Below are positions 22,301 to 29,954 of a stretch of 64,000 nucleotides of DNA, piece after piece. The stretch is from NCBI RefSeq assembly GCF_037042905.1, contig NC_087247.1:38829420-38893419 (forward strand). The letters are read 5' to 3'. Source of the DNA: Lytechinus pictus (lineage: Eukaryota; Echinodermata; Echinoidea; Temnopleuroida; Toxopneustidae). Every line of letters begins with the position of its first letter. Within the stretch, counting starts at the first letter, position 1. The notes beneath the pieces are model-generated. The model saw only the letters and a list, made by a program, of their open reading frames with translations, searched no databases and was not told where the DNA came from. Position numbers and translations under genes: made by a program.

Positions 22301-24049
22301 TGGCTGTAGCCCCCCCCCCCCCCGGTTATCTACGCCCCTGGTTGTCGTTTAACAACTATCGTCACCTAACTACGTTTCTTAATATTGACTGGATGAAAAG
22401 TTGTTTGTATATAATTATTAGTAATTATATTCACATTCACAATGCCTAGAACATTTCGGTTGATTCATCAATAAGCATGATAAGTTTATGCATGGTCATC
22501 GGTAAGGCTGCAAAAAACTTGGCATTTTGCCCAAACTTACTCGTGTTGAAGAAAAATGAAACGAGGTATGAATAAATTCTCTACGTGGAACTTTCCCATA
22601 TACATAAAATTATGAGTCCAAAGTCCACTTATTTTGTGAGCTATAGATAGGAAACAAAAAGCGTAATGAAACAAACAATTAAATCTGGCCTCTCTCCCCC
22701 CCCCCCGCCATTAAAATATGATTAAAATAAATACAACAGTACACAGTTATATTCGGGCGTCTCCACACCTACTAAAAGAAGGATTTACATTCAAATTTAT
22801 GCCTACAATTCCTGAATTTTGGAAAAAGTGAACTAGAAAATTCAGCAGATGTCGTTTCAAAAAGAAAACCATAAATAGATATTATTTTCATGAGCCTTGA
22901 CTACTGGATGTGTAAGAAAAAGGGAAATTTTTATTGCTTTTCCTTGCAAAATTGTGAAATCAGTGACAGTAACGATCTAATCTTATTATTATTATTATTA
23001 TCTTATTAGCATTCGACATTTTGAATGGAACCTTGATGTTTAAATAACACGTTTGCATCAATGAACACCATTGTTATGAATAAAATTATATAGAAAATAA
23101 TTATTGATTCATTTGAATTTAAAGCACCCTAGTGGACACAATGAAAATAAAAGGAATGAAGACAAAGTGAAATGAAATAAACTTTAATTTAAAAATCTCA
23201 CCACGACTGGTTGTATCATAATTTGTGTTTATTTTAATCAACAACATTTTTTATTATGACAAATAAAAATCTGTTCAAACACAATATCTTTTTGAAGCAG
23301 TGTTAATGAAAGAAATGCATTCCGGGAGCGTTCATATAGCATCGACTTATAGGCCTAATCCTTGTCAATAATTAATTTTTGAGTGGTGGTGAAAAAAAAC
23401 AGTACCAGGTAATCGAGTTCGTTTCTGTTTACGTACTAGAATCAATTTGCCATATCATCCTATATCCGGAGGGTAAACAGAAAGTTAATTATAGTAACAA
23501 TAATGGTCCACTTATATCTTATCCTCTACTGCACTGAAGTATTATAATTAATTAATTCAAGAATTAATCCTACCGGGAAACCATGCACACTTCACCTGGG
23601 TCGAGGGCAGCACAACATGGGTAAATATATTAAAATAAAAACGGTTAGCAAACCTTGGAAGTGGAGTCTCTCCAGGGACCATAGAATGCATCATTAGCGA
23701 CTCTGATGGCCTCCTCCATATCAGAGGCATCACCGTCGGCAACGGTTGCTATGGTGGATCCATTGGCCGGATTCGTAACTTGGTATGTTGCACCAGACTT
23801 GGCAGCCACCCACGTACCGTTGATGAAGGCCTGTTCGCGGAAAAGCGAGCTGTGGGTGGAAGACGTCGACATCTTACACCACTGCATGTAAACCAATGAA
23901 GATCCCCGGGCGTATAACTTGGATGTGGGTGTATCGGCAATGGATATGAAACGCGCTGAATTTGATACACCGTCGTCATTTCCGCGACCAAGAAGTCTGA
24001 TACGGAGAGCGCCCGCTCCTGGTAATCTACGTCCAAGTCGATGAGCCAT
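7118..24049 (-). CDS. ALDH5A1: Succinate-semialdehyde dehydrogenase, mitochondrial (nine exons, complete)
   Basis: SSADH oxidises succinate semialdehyde to succinate with NAD+ in the mitochondrial matrix, the last step of GABA catabolism. I join minus-strand exons 24049-23654, 21133-21050, 20623-20453, 14856-14740, 14353-14210, 12337-12194, 9259-9104, 8099-7930 and 7382-7118. All introns are GT-AG and the frame closes at 548 aa (human about 535). ATG 24049 has a strong context (A at -3, G at +4), and the in-frame sequence upstream has no other ATG. The first ~30 residues are Arg-rich and nearly free of acidic residues, like a mitochondrial presequence. ALDH landmarks are TPWNFP (216-221), [10 protein letters not shown] (295-304), the general-base Glu in MELGG (320) and the catalytic Cys in TCVC (354) with the second Cys (356). 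The C-terminus, [12 protein letters not shown] to KYVCFGG, is typical of SSADH rather than other ALDHs. No lesion is seen. The paralogue assignment is from remembered sequence only. Confidence 0.95.
7930..8099 (-). CDS. ALDH5A1: ALDH5A1 exon 8
   Basis: This exon has 170 nt, starting in phase 0 and ending two bases into a Lys codon. It encodes [20 protein letters not shown] to [12 protein letters not shown], the conserved FGP turn of ALDHs. The donor is GTGAGT. Confidence 0.94.
8382..8839. mobile_element. hAT-like MITE in ALDH5A1 intron 7
   Basis: The termini CAGGCGCGGATCCAGGGG and CCTCTGGATCTGCTTCCGCATG are imperfect inverted repeats of the CAG-GCGGATCCAGG type. A poly-C run (8409-8423) and GTGCCCCC/GGGGCATGTGCC lie inside the ends. 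No exact target duplication is visible. Confidence 0.6.
9104..9259 (-). CDS. ALDH5A1: ALDH5A1 exon 7: catalytic Cys
   Basis: This exon has 52 codons, residues 353-404. It opens TCVCAN, so the nucleophile Cys354 is the second residue of the exon and Cys356 follows two residues later. It ends [15 protein letters not shown] at donor GTGAGT. Confidence 0.95.
10178..10778. mobile_element. TTAA-ended foldback MITE in ALDH5A1 intron 6 (family A, copy 1)
   Basis: TTAA-AGGTCAAGTCCACCCC at the left faces GGGGTGGACTTGTCCT-TTAA at the right. The inverted repeats run ~200 bp inward with conserved blocks (ATGCAAATGAG, CACTATTTCTTTTG, ATAACTTTCTTATTTTACATCC). TTAA ends fit piggyBac- or Kolobok-type target sites. 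Confidence 0.82.
10840..11290. repeat. Truncated copy of the 15.8-kb MITE family
   Basis: GAGATCTCGGCCGT, CTAAATAAAGCTC, TACATGAAAAAA and AGCGCGTAATGGCGTAC match the interior of the element at 15799-16857 in the same order. The termini are missing. It has no coding content. Confidence 0.6.
11400..11640 (+). repeat. Dispersed repeat (CTACCGGGTACCCATTCACC type)
   Basis: An AATAATAATAATA run is followed by a GC-richer block with CTACCGGGTACCCATTCACC, TCACCTGGGTTGAGTGCAG and CACAATGTGGATGAG. A shorter degraded copy lies at 23.56-23.64 kb (CTACCGGGAAACC ... TCACCTGGGTCGAG). The family is not identified. Confidence 0.55.
12194..12337 (-). CDS. ALDH5A1: ALDH5A1 exon 6: catalytic Glu
   Basis: This exon has 48 codons, residues 305-352, with [14 protein letters not shown] carrying the general-base Glu and [11 protein letters not shown] leading to the catalytic loop. 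The exon ends exactly before Thr-Cys, at donor GTCTGA. Confidence 0.95.
12946..14125. mobile_element. Harbinger-like MITE carrying a minisatellite, ALDH5A1 intron 5
   Basis: Terminal inverted repeats AGCCCCAGTCACATATAGA are perfect (12946-12964 against 14107-14125). TTA stands on both sides (12943-12945, 14126-14128), the 3-bp target duplication typical of PIF/Harbinger. The inside is GC-rich and self-similar: GGTCCGTGT and CCGGGGTGGTCCGGG words at the left, and a 21-bp minisatellite at the right. Three overlapping minus-strand frames over the minisatellite (TDQHVS repeats) come from its length being a multiple of three and are not genes. Confidence 0.82.
13730..14045. repeat. 21-bp minisatellite (GTGTAGCTGACGTGTTGGTCC)
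   Basis: About 14 imperfect tandem units with variants such as GTGTTGCTGACGTGTAGGTCC. It forms the right half of the 12946-14125 element and is likely to be length-polymorphic. Confidence 0.9.
14210..14353 (-). CDS. ALDH5A1: ALDH5A1 exon 5: NAD-binding glycine motif
   Basis: This exon has 48 codons, residues 257-304: [15 protein letters not shown] to [12 protein letters not shown], the Gly-rich NAD-binding turn. A short CT repeat (minus sense) follows the GTTTGT donor closely. Confidence 0.95.
14740..14856 (-). CDS. ALDH5A1: ALDH5A1 exon 4: WNFP motif
   Basis: This exon has 39 codons, residues 218-256. It begins [11 protein letters not shown], whose Asn forms the ALDH oxyanion hole, and continues into [16 protein letters not shown], part of the NAD-binding domain. 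The acceptor is TTTCAG, the donor GTATAC. Confidence 0.95.
15799..16857. mobile_element. MITE with TTTAACCCTRTCYAGGCCGG ends, interrupted by another MITE
   Basis: The ends match over ~22 bp (TTTAACCCTGTCTAGGCC / GGCCTGGATAGGGTTAAA) and are followed by poly-G runs of 15-18 bp and GCGCG-rich subterminal DNA. It lies in ALDH5A1 intron 3. Related ends at 55.22 kb (TTAACCTTATCCAGCCCGG) and 56.49 kb suggest a third copy. Confidence 0.78.
16439..16715. mobile_element. Nested MITE with ~48-bp perfect inverted repeats
   Basis: CAGGGCCCCGTTGTACAAAG starts both arms. Each arm ends in its own small palindrome, AGTTACGATTGATC/GATCAATCGTAACT. It splits the older element at 15799-16857. The CAGGG ends are hAT-like; the flanks ACGCAAAA and TCTCAAAA are only a weak 6/8 target-site match. 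Confidence 0.85.
17050..17340. repeat. Degraded right half of family A TTAA MITE
   Basis: ATAGTGAGTGAAAGATG, ATTTGCATACTGGCCAGGAT and ACATCCGATTTTGATGAAAG occur in family A order, but both termini are lost. It lies in ALDH5A1 intron 3. Confidence 0.6.
17345..19530. other. ALDH5A1 intron 3, unassigned part
   Basis: AT-rich intron sequence with a poly-C run near 19450. I see no exon-like frame with splice sites and no recognisable element. Confidence 0.5.
19532..19693. mobile_element. Short CAGGG-ended MITE in ALDH5A1 intron 3
   Basis: CAGGGGAACGTTTCATCAAC at the left pairs loosely with the complement of CATGAAATAATCCCTG at the right. GTCCGACA/TGTCGGA words repeat inside. Similar sequence occurs near 43.54-43.68 kb. 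Confidence 0.55.
20453..20623 (-). CDS. ALDH5A1: ALDH5A1 exon 3
   Basis: This exon has 57 codons, residues 161-217, [10 protein letters not shown] to VAAMITP. It includes the [13 protein letters not shown] segment characteristic of SSADH. The acceptor is TTTTAG, the donor GTGAGT. Confidence 0.95.
20723..20908. mobile_element. MITE with CACAGTAAAAA / TTTTTACAGTGTG ends, ALDH5A1 intron 2-3 border region
   Basis: Within intron 2 (20624-21049). The CACTGTAAAAA-type termini are followed by GTTTAAGCC/GGCTTATAC. The centre is built from AGTTTAAAC palindromes (TTGTTTAAAAGTTTAAACTG). Confidence 0.65.
21050..21133 (-). CDS. ALDH5A1: ALDH5A1 exon 2
   Basis: This exon has 28 codons, residues 133-160 (ERALILRRW to LTSEN). 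Its acceptor is TTTTCAG and its donor GTAAGT, both in phase 0. The peptide matches the KERSSLLRKW region of vertebrate SSADH. Confidence 0.93.
21270..21860. mobile_element. TTAA-ended foldback MITE in ALDH5A1 intron 1 (family A, copy 2)
   Basis: TTTAAAAGGACAAGTCCATCCC at the left faces GAGGTGGACTTGTCCTTTAA at the right. It has the same internal blocks as 10178-10778 and is close to full length. Confidence 0.8.
22000..23560. other. ALDH5A1 intron 1, unassigned part
   Basis: It contains a poly-G/poly-C pair flanking a 30-bp spacer at 22268-22323, a second poly-C run near 22697 and a short TTA microsatellite near 22986. No coding signal is seen. Confidence 0.5.
23654..24049 (-). CDS. ALDH5A1: ALDH5A1 exon 1: presequence and N-terminal domain
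   Basis: This exon encodes residues 1-132: an Arg-rich leader ([11 protein letters not shown]...), a variable linker, then the folded start ([19 protein letters not shown]). It ends ...DSTSK before donor GTTTGC. The long variable leader explains most of the extra length over the mammalian protein. Confidence 0.92.
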
Positions 24050-25000
24050 GATGATGGTCTGAGAAACAGTCTTCACTATGTTTGTGTGAACATGTATATC
24101 GATGTGGTGTGCTTTTTTCAAAGCAGGATTTTATCTCCCCTCTGAAAACCTTTATCGGACCTCACATTAGATGAAATTGAGGATCAAATCGTTTACCTTA
24201 AAGGACAGTCCCTAAAGAGAGAACAAACATAATAATAATATTTATCAGTATAGAGGGGGATGCCCCACGTTCTCACTGTTGCCAAACTTGATGTTTTAAA
24301 AAGAAAGCAAAGGGGAAATAAGTAGAAACTGACGAAGAGAGATCTAGCATACTCGAAGCCCGATAGAATTTTGAAAATCTTTTTTTTTCGAAAATGCTTT
24401 CGAAATTGGTTAGACCTTTGACCCTTAAAATCAAAATACGCCTCTCCTGCATGGTTAAACAGATCCGCACCTGGATACTGAGCGAGAAAGAAAGAGAGGG
24501 AGGGGTGGTAGGAACGGATTCCCGCAACTGCGCTAGTAATTATGATAATCTAAACCGATCTACACCCTAGGTTTTGAAAATGCGGCCCGCGGGACATTGA
24601 GTGCGGCCCGGCGCCAAAAAATTCAAGTGAAAAAATTTTAATATATAAAAGGAAATAATAATGGTAATCATTGAGTATCATCATGATCTTGGTCGCAATG
24701 ACCGACATCACTCCAGATTTCCAGTGTATATCGCTAAGTCATAAGACAGGGCATGGCAAGAAATGCTCCCATTATTCTCGCCCAGATCAAGTTCAATAGT
24801 TCGGTAGTGCTATATCCAAACATAATTATATATCAAACTAATAAAGCATATTTTGCATATTTAATATGAGGGGAAGGACAAATTACATATCCAAACTTTT
24901 CTTTTAAAAACCTGCCTTAAGTATGATTTCACTGCACTTTAGTTCTTCATCATTCTTAATTCAGTAAGTTTGAACTAATTATCTGTTATGACTATCGGAA
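24050..25000. promoter_or_regulatory. Upstream region of ALDH5A1
   Basis: This is the 5' side of the ALDH5A1 start codon (minus strand). No TATA box or CpG island can be placed confidently. A GC-rich patch (TGCGGCCCGCGGGACATTGA) lies near 24583. The 5'UTR must lie immediately left of 24050. Confidence 0.3.
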
Positions 25001-25029
25001 AACTAGAATTCGTTTCATCAACATTGTCA

Positions 25030-25372
25030 AGTGAAAAACAATTAATTTCTCCCTGTACATGTGGAATTACCATTGTTTAATACTATATGGTTCAGTCAAG
25101 TTGGTCCTTATTGTCAAATCTGTAATAAAATGAAATATTGTATAATAAAAAAAAAAAAAAAAATAGTGAGTGAGGGACATCATCGACTGTCTCATAAGGC
25201 ACTCAGTTCAGTTGTGCATAAATTATCACTGTTTTGTGAAATATAAGCGAAACTTTAAGATGTCATAACTTTCTTTTTATCCGATTTTGATGAAATTTTC
25301 AGCATTATGCTAGTTTGATTTTTCTCTATTTATTCCAATCAACATTTTTCTGGGGTGGACTTGACCTTTAAA
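25030..25372. repeat. Truncated family A TTAA MITE (right half)
   Basis: CTCCCTGTACATGTGGAATTAC, then GGTTCAGTCAAGTTGGTCC, and the terminal TGGGGTGGACTTGACCTTTAA match 21540-21860. The left half is missing. Confidence 0.75.
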
Positions 25373-25468
25373 CAAATGAAGAACAGACAAGTATAAATTT
25401 AAATTATTTGGTTTGCAAGGTTAACAAGCGTGCGACGTTTTGATAGAGGGAGGGGTGTCAGTATGATA

Positions 25469-25603
25469 CAGGGGTCGCGGAACGGTTTTCAAGGGGGGGC
25501 TGACCATGCAAAAATTCACGATCATATGGTATTTCACGTTTTTGTACACTATTTTGGAAAAAAGTGGGGGCTCAAGCCCCCCCCCCCAATTCCGCGGCCC
25601 CTG
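25469..25603. mobile_element. Small CAGGGG-ended MITE
   Basis: CAGGGGTCGCGGAACGG faces CCGCGGCCCCTG, with poly-G/poly-C inside the ends. The size and ends resemble hAT MITEs, but no exact target duplication is visible. Confidence 0.6.
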
Positions 25604-26783
25604 TGATAAGTCCTACAACTATAATATAAAGGTGAGTGAGCAAGAAATTTCTGATATACTGATCCGCCTGACGGGAAATATTTTTAAGCACTGTTCAACA
25701 TAAAATTATAGGAAATCATGAAGAATATTAGATCTAACAAAATAAAATGATGCATGCAAGAAGCACGAATATAATGTTTTGGGCGATTTGGAGTTTAGAC
25801 CTAAAAGGATCATTCTGCACTTCTTGTAATCATGAACAGAATGTGTATATAATTGGAGAGTTAATTCGAAATTTGCTAAGCGCGTACTGAAAGTATTTGA
25901 TATTTTGACCTGAAAAGGGGGGTATTTCAAGGACTGTTATTGCATGGAAAGTCATGAGGAGAATATACGTATTTCATGAATTAATAAAATGCGCGTTGCT
26001 CGCACTCAAGTTCTTTGATATTTTTTCCAATTATCTCCCTCCCCTTATTTCATTCACTTTTCTTCCTCCACATTCATATTTTCTCCTTCTCATTTCATTG
26101 TACCCAGTATTTTCAATCTCTTAGCTTGAGATGGAGCTATAACCCAAATTTCTTGTGAACAATAGTGTATTCAAAACAAACAAAAATAATGTCTAATCTG
26201 TGTCGTTCCTTGGTATATATCACGACTAATGTATACATTATGTAGGCATGCTATTTATGAAATACGGAAATAAAATATAATTAATCAATAATATGGATAC
26301 TTAATTCCTATTCGAAATACATTATAATATTAAGATCATTTTTAAGATGAATTTTCATCAGACCTACATATATAACCATTAATATTTTATTGAATTACAT
26401 GCACCATTTCTTTAATGATCTGTGTGCTCGTAACCCGATCGTTATTTCTAGTTTCCCACGCCTCTATCTTTCCCAATGTTATAAGCCCATCAATTGGCGA
26501 ACGAGCTAAGAGTACAGAGAGAATTGGTGTTGATTCATCTGCTTTTGTGCAAACAATCCGCCCGAAAACTTGGGTTACCGGCATGATGTGGGGGGGGGGG
26601 GTTACCAAAAGATGTTTGTTCATCCCAGGGGTGCCTATACTGGTTGGCGTGGGTCCACAGTCCATACTTTATTACATTATAGTAATTCCATGCATGCACC
26701 ATTATCCGTCCAATAAAAGTAATAATAATTTGCCTCCATCAGAATGATCGATCTTCATCATTCTCTTTTTGCAAATTTTGTTT

Positions 26784-27013
26784 GAGGATGAGAAGGAGAA
26801 AAAGAAGGAGATAAAGGAGTAAAAGGAGGAGAGGAAGAATAAGAAGCTAAAGAAGAATGATGAAGCAAGAAAATAATAAGAAGGGAAAATGAGACGAAGA
26901 AGAAGACCGAGGAGGAGATAAAGGAGAAAAGGGAGAAGGAGAAGAAGAAGAATATGGAGAAATAGAAGAAAAAGAATTTGAAGAAGAAGAAGAATTAAGA
27001 AGAGGAAGAACTT
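26784..27013 (+). repeat. Polypurine (GAA/GGA) tract
   Basis: About 230 bp of nearly pure A/G on the plus strand (AAGAAGGAG, GAGGAGATAAAGG). The long Leu/Phe-rich minus-strand frame over it is low-complexity shadow. Such tracts can form triplex DNA. Confidence 0.9.
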
Positions 27014-27060
27014 GAATGAGACGTTCAATTCGCTGATTCTATTGAATCTGATCGATAAAA

Positions 27061-27648
27061 CCAGGGGCTAACCCCGGGGCCGCGGGCATTTCCATTGACG
27101 AGAGGATACCATGCGTGATCACTTTTTCAAGATATAGGGTACGTTATACGTACGTATATTACGTAATAATTAAGGGTGTCAAAAACACTAAAATAATGAA
27201 AAAAGGGTACATATATTTCGCTAGGAAAACTACGTGTTTACCGCGGTCCAATTTGCGAGGGTATAAAAAGGCTAAAATACTTTATTTTAAACTGTTTGCC
27301 TCAATCGTGTTTAGGGTCCGATTTGAACGAGGTGTGAGCTAATGGGTAAAATAAAGCCGACGTCCGTGATCACGTCCGTATAAATGAAGATATCGTTGTA
27401 CATGTAAAGGGGGTCCGGGAGGATCGATCGAGGTCAATTACCGGGGTCCATTAAGGGAATACTACCTGTCAAGGGTACCGTTTTGTTTCCAATACTTGCT
27501 AAGGGTAAGGTTTCACAGGCCTTAAGGGGTGCATTTTATGAACATGGAAAATACTTGTTTAGGGTGCTTTTCAAATTAACCCCCGCGGCCCCACCATGGT
27601 CACGCATGGTATCCACTCCAATCAGTGATGGCTAAACCACTGCAACCC
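27061..27648. mobile_element. Foldback element with GAGTGGATACCATGCG ends, copy 1
   Basis: GAGAGGATACCATGCGTGATCA at the left and the complement of CATGGTCACGCATGGTATCC at the right. The inside repeats degenerate 'TACKTGTTTAGGGT' words and shares AAGGGTGTCAAAAACACTAA with copy 2. No transposase frame is present. Confidence 0.75.
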
Positions 27649-28236
27649 GGGGGGGGGGGGGGGGCCACTAACATTGGCGAGTGGATACCATGCGCGACCA
27701 AAAAAACACGTAAAAAGGATGTCTTTTTCATGATAGGGCACGTTACGTACGTAACGTAATAAGGGTGTCAAAAACACTAAAATAATGAAAAAAGGGTATC
27801 CATTTTTGCTAGGAAAGCTACGTGTTTAGGGTCAAATTTGCGAGGGTATAAAATTAAGACTAAAATGTTTTATAAAGGATATACTTTTTGCCCCAAGAGT
27901 CAACATTACGTGTTTAGAGTACGATTCGTGCGACTGGTGGGAGGTAGTATGATGTAGGCAAAGGTAAAACCGACGACCGACGTCCGTGACCTAACAACTG
28001 AAATATTAGTCGCTATACTTGTTTAGGGGGTCAATTCAGGGAATAGGCCTACTTGCCAATAGTATCGCTTTGTTTCCAATACTTGTTAAGGGTATGGTTT
28101 CACACGCCAATACTTGTTAAGGGGTGCATTTTCAGAATATGGAAAATACGTGTTTAGGGTGCTTTTCGAGACCCGGCCATGGTCGCGCATGGTATCCACT
28201 CGTCAATGGAAGTGCCCCCCCCCCCCCCCCGGCACT
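27648..28236. mobile_element. Foldback element with GAGTGGATACCATGCG ends, copy 2
   Basis: The left end is a poly-G run followed by ACATTGGCGAGTGGATACC. The right end is GGTATCCACTCGTCAATGGA plus poly-C. Its interior is collinear with copy 1 but diverged. Its right ~190 bp is duplicated beyond the BEL element. Confidence 0.78.
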
Positions 28237-28263
28237 GCAAGCAAGCGGCAAGCAAGTAGGCCC
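28072..28263 (+). repeat. 190-bp direct repeat, left copy
   Basis: This sequence (GTTTCCAATACTTGTTAAGG ... GCAAGCAAGTAGGCCC) recurs at 36750-36938 and differs visibly only in poly-C length. It contains the right terminus of the 27.6-28.2 kb foldback element. It lies just left of the BEL 3' LTR. Confidence 0.93.
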
Positions 28264-28278
28264 GTTGGATCGTTGACA

Positions 28279-29892
28279 TGGATCGTTGACAAAAAGGGAC
28301 TATTTCAGATGGCAAATTCCGCTTGGGATTGTATAAGTATACAACGGTCAACTGAGCTGGCCTCCGAAGAACCGATGTAACTGTGTTTTTTCAATCTATG
28401 GAGTTAAAAGAAAAAGAGGGAAAAACATCCTCAGTTTCAAGACCATAAATGTATCACTGAATGTTACGTGGTTTACATAACTTCCTAAATTGTCATGAAC
28501 CAAATGCATATTTGACTTTACAGTCTGAATCAAATTGTTTATAAAAGATCTGAAGTCTTTGCTTTTACTTTCATGATGTCATGTTTGCATTAATTACTTG
28601 ACAAATAAATTGAATATTGCTGGTAAAAATAATCCTCTATGTCTGAACAGGTGTCTTCCTTGTTTAACTTGTTTCAGTTAGAGTTTTAGTTAAATTTCTC
28701 AATCTGAGAACTCCAAATATCCTACTTGTGACATCATGAGTAAACAAACACCTCAAATATAGCAATGGTTAACATTGAATCTCAAATGCCTACCGTAAAC
28801 ATGAGCCAACTGGCATCAATTATTCATAGTCAAAAATGACTGAAGCAGTTAAAAAATGATGCATCTTTGTTGCATTTAAAATCTGCCAAAGACAAATCTA
28901 AACGTCTGAAAGAAGACTAATATTTGCATTTTCCTATCTGTGCAATTTGCACTTATAAAACAAAACATGCCAATGTTTGGTGCATAATTTATCCTTTTTT
29001 CAGAAATAATTATGTTTTTCCTAAATTTGCAAATCCTTTACTTTCACAAAACCTTACTTTTGGTTTGAGCAATATCTATTATTAAAAATCAACTAATTCA
29101 AAGAGTGTATTTCTCACAAATTCTGAACCTAGATATTGAGCAAGAACACACATGTGTTATCTTCAATATTAATATCGACTCTTGCTTTTAAACTGTAATC
29201 TCACTATTTTTACGAAGCATGGGAATTTTGTTTGTTATTCTCATGCATACTCTTCATCTAACACAATGCCTGAAAATGTTCATCTCATTTTCTGTTTAAA
29301 AACAAATTACTTCTTGGGCTTATGTCTGTTTATAATTTACAGACTAGTTTAAAACAAATACATTATCTTGCTTCTGTTTATCATTTTACATGTATCATAA
29401 CCCTTAGTTTATAAACTAAATGTGCAGATTCAGAATAGAAAGTGTATCTTATAACTTTTTGACTTTCAATCTTTTAATCTGTTTTGTCTTTTGCCATTAC
29501 CGCACTAAAAGAAAATACAAGCATTGAACCTAGCCGCTTGCAATGGGCGCTTTAAACATGCGTTAAAACTTTCACTTGACTCGAACACTTTCCGTTCCAA
29601 ATTTTCACATTTGTACATTACATAAATGGATCTTGTTTAACTCATACTTTACTCACTTTCTTGGCGGAAAGTACCAATAACTCGAAAAGTCAGAAATGAA
29701 ACCTCACGGTCTCATTTTCCTAAAAAACTACAGCGAAACAGCTCCAAACATGCTCGCTGCACATGTCGATAACTGCCTAATTTTAACAGGCCAATTTTGC
29801 AGTCAACGTAAACTTCTAAGGTGTCTTCAAATTATGCCTTCTGAACTAAACCAAAAGAAATACATATGAAAAAATACTTGTTCAACGAAACA
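28279..29892 (-). repeat. BEL/Pao 3' LTR
   Basis: 1614 bp, with TG...CA termini and the same length as the other LTR. It carries no long ORF. Immediately outside it, at 28266-28278, the first 13 bp of the LTR (plus reading) occur a second time in tandem. Confidence 0.93.
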
Positions 29893-29954
29893 TCCACCGC
29901 CCCAATGGGCACTTTGTTCCCATTTACATAAACATATAAACATTGAAATCAAAT

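Noticed and set aside
24050-24121. N-terminal extension of ALDH5A1 to position 24121
   Set aside because: The upstream initiator would be TTG. The only ATG in this frame is at 24049, with a strong context and a good presequence directly after it.
26702-27028. 108-aa minus-strand Leu/Phe-rich frame resembling membrane segments
   Set aside because: It lies on the polypurine tract; the hydrophobicity is a by-product of CTT/CTC codons.
28114-28380. 88-aa frame that recurs at 36792 with the same first ~35 residues
   Set aside because: The recurrence reflects the 190-bp DNA duplication; the frame runs through a poly-C tract into LTR sequence and has no domain.
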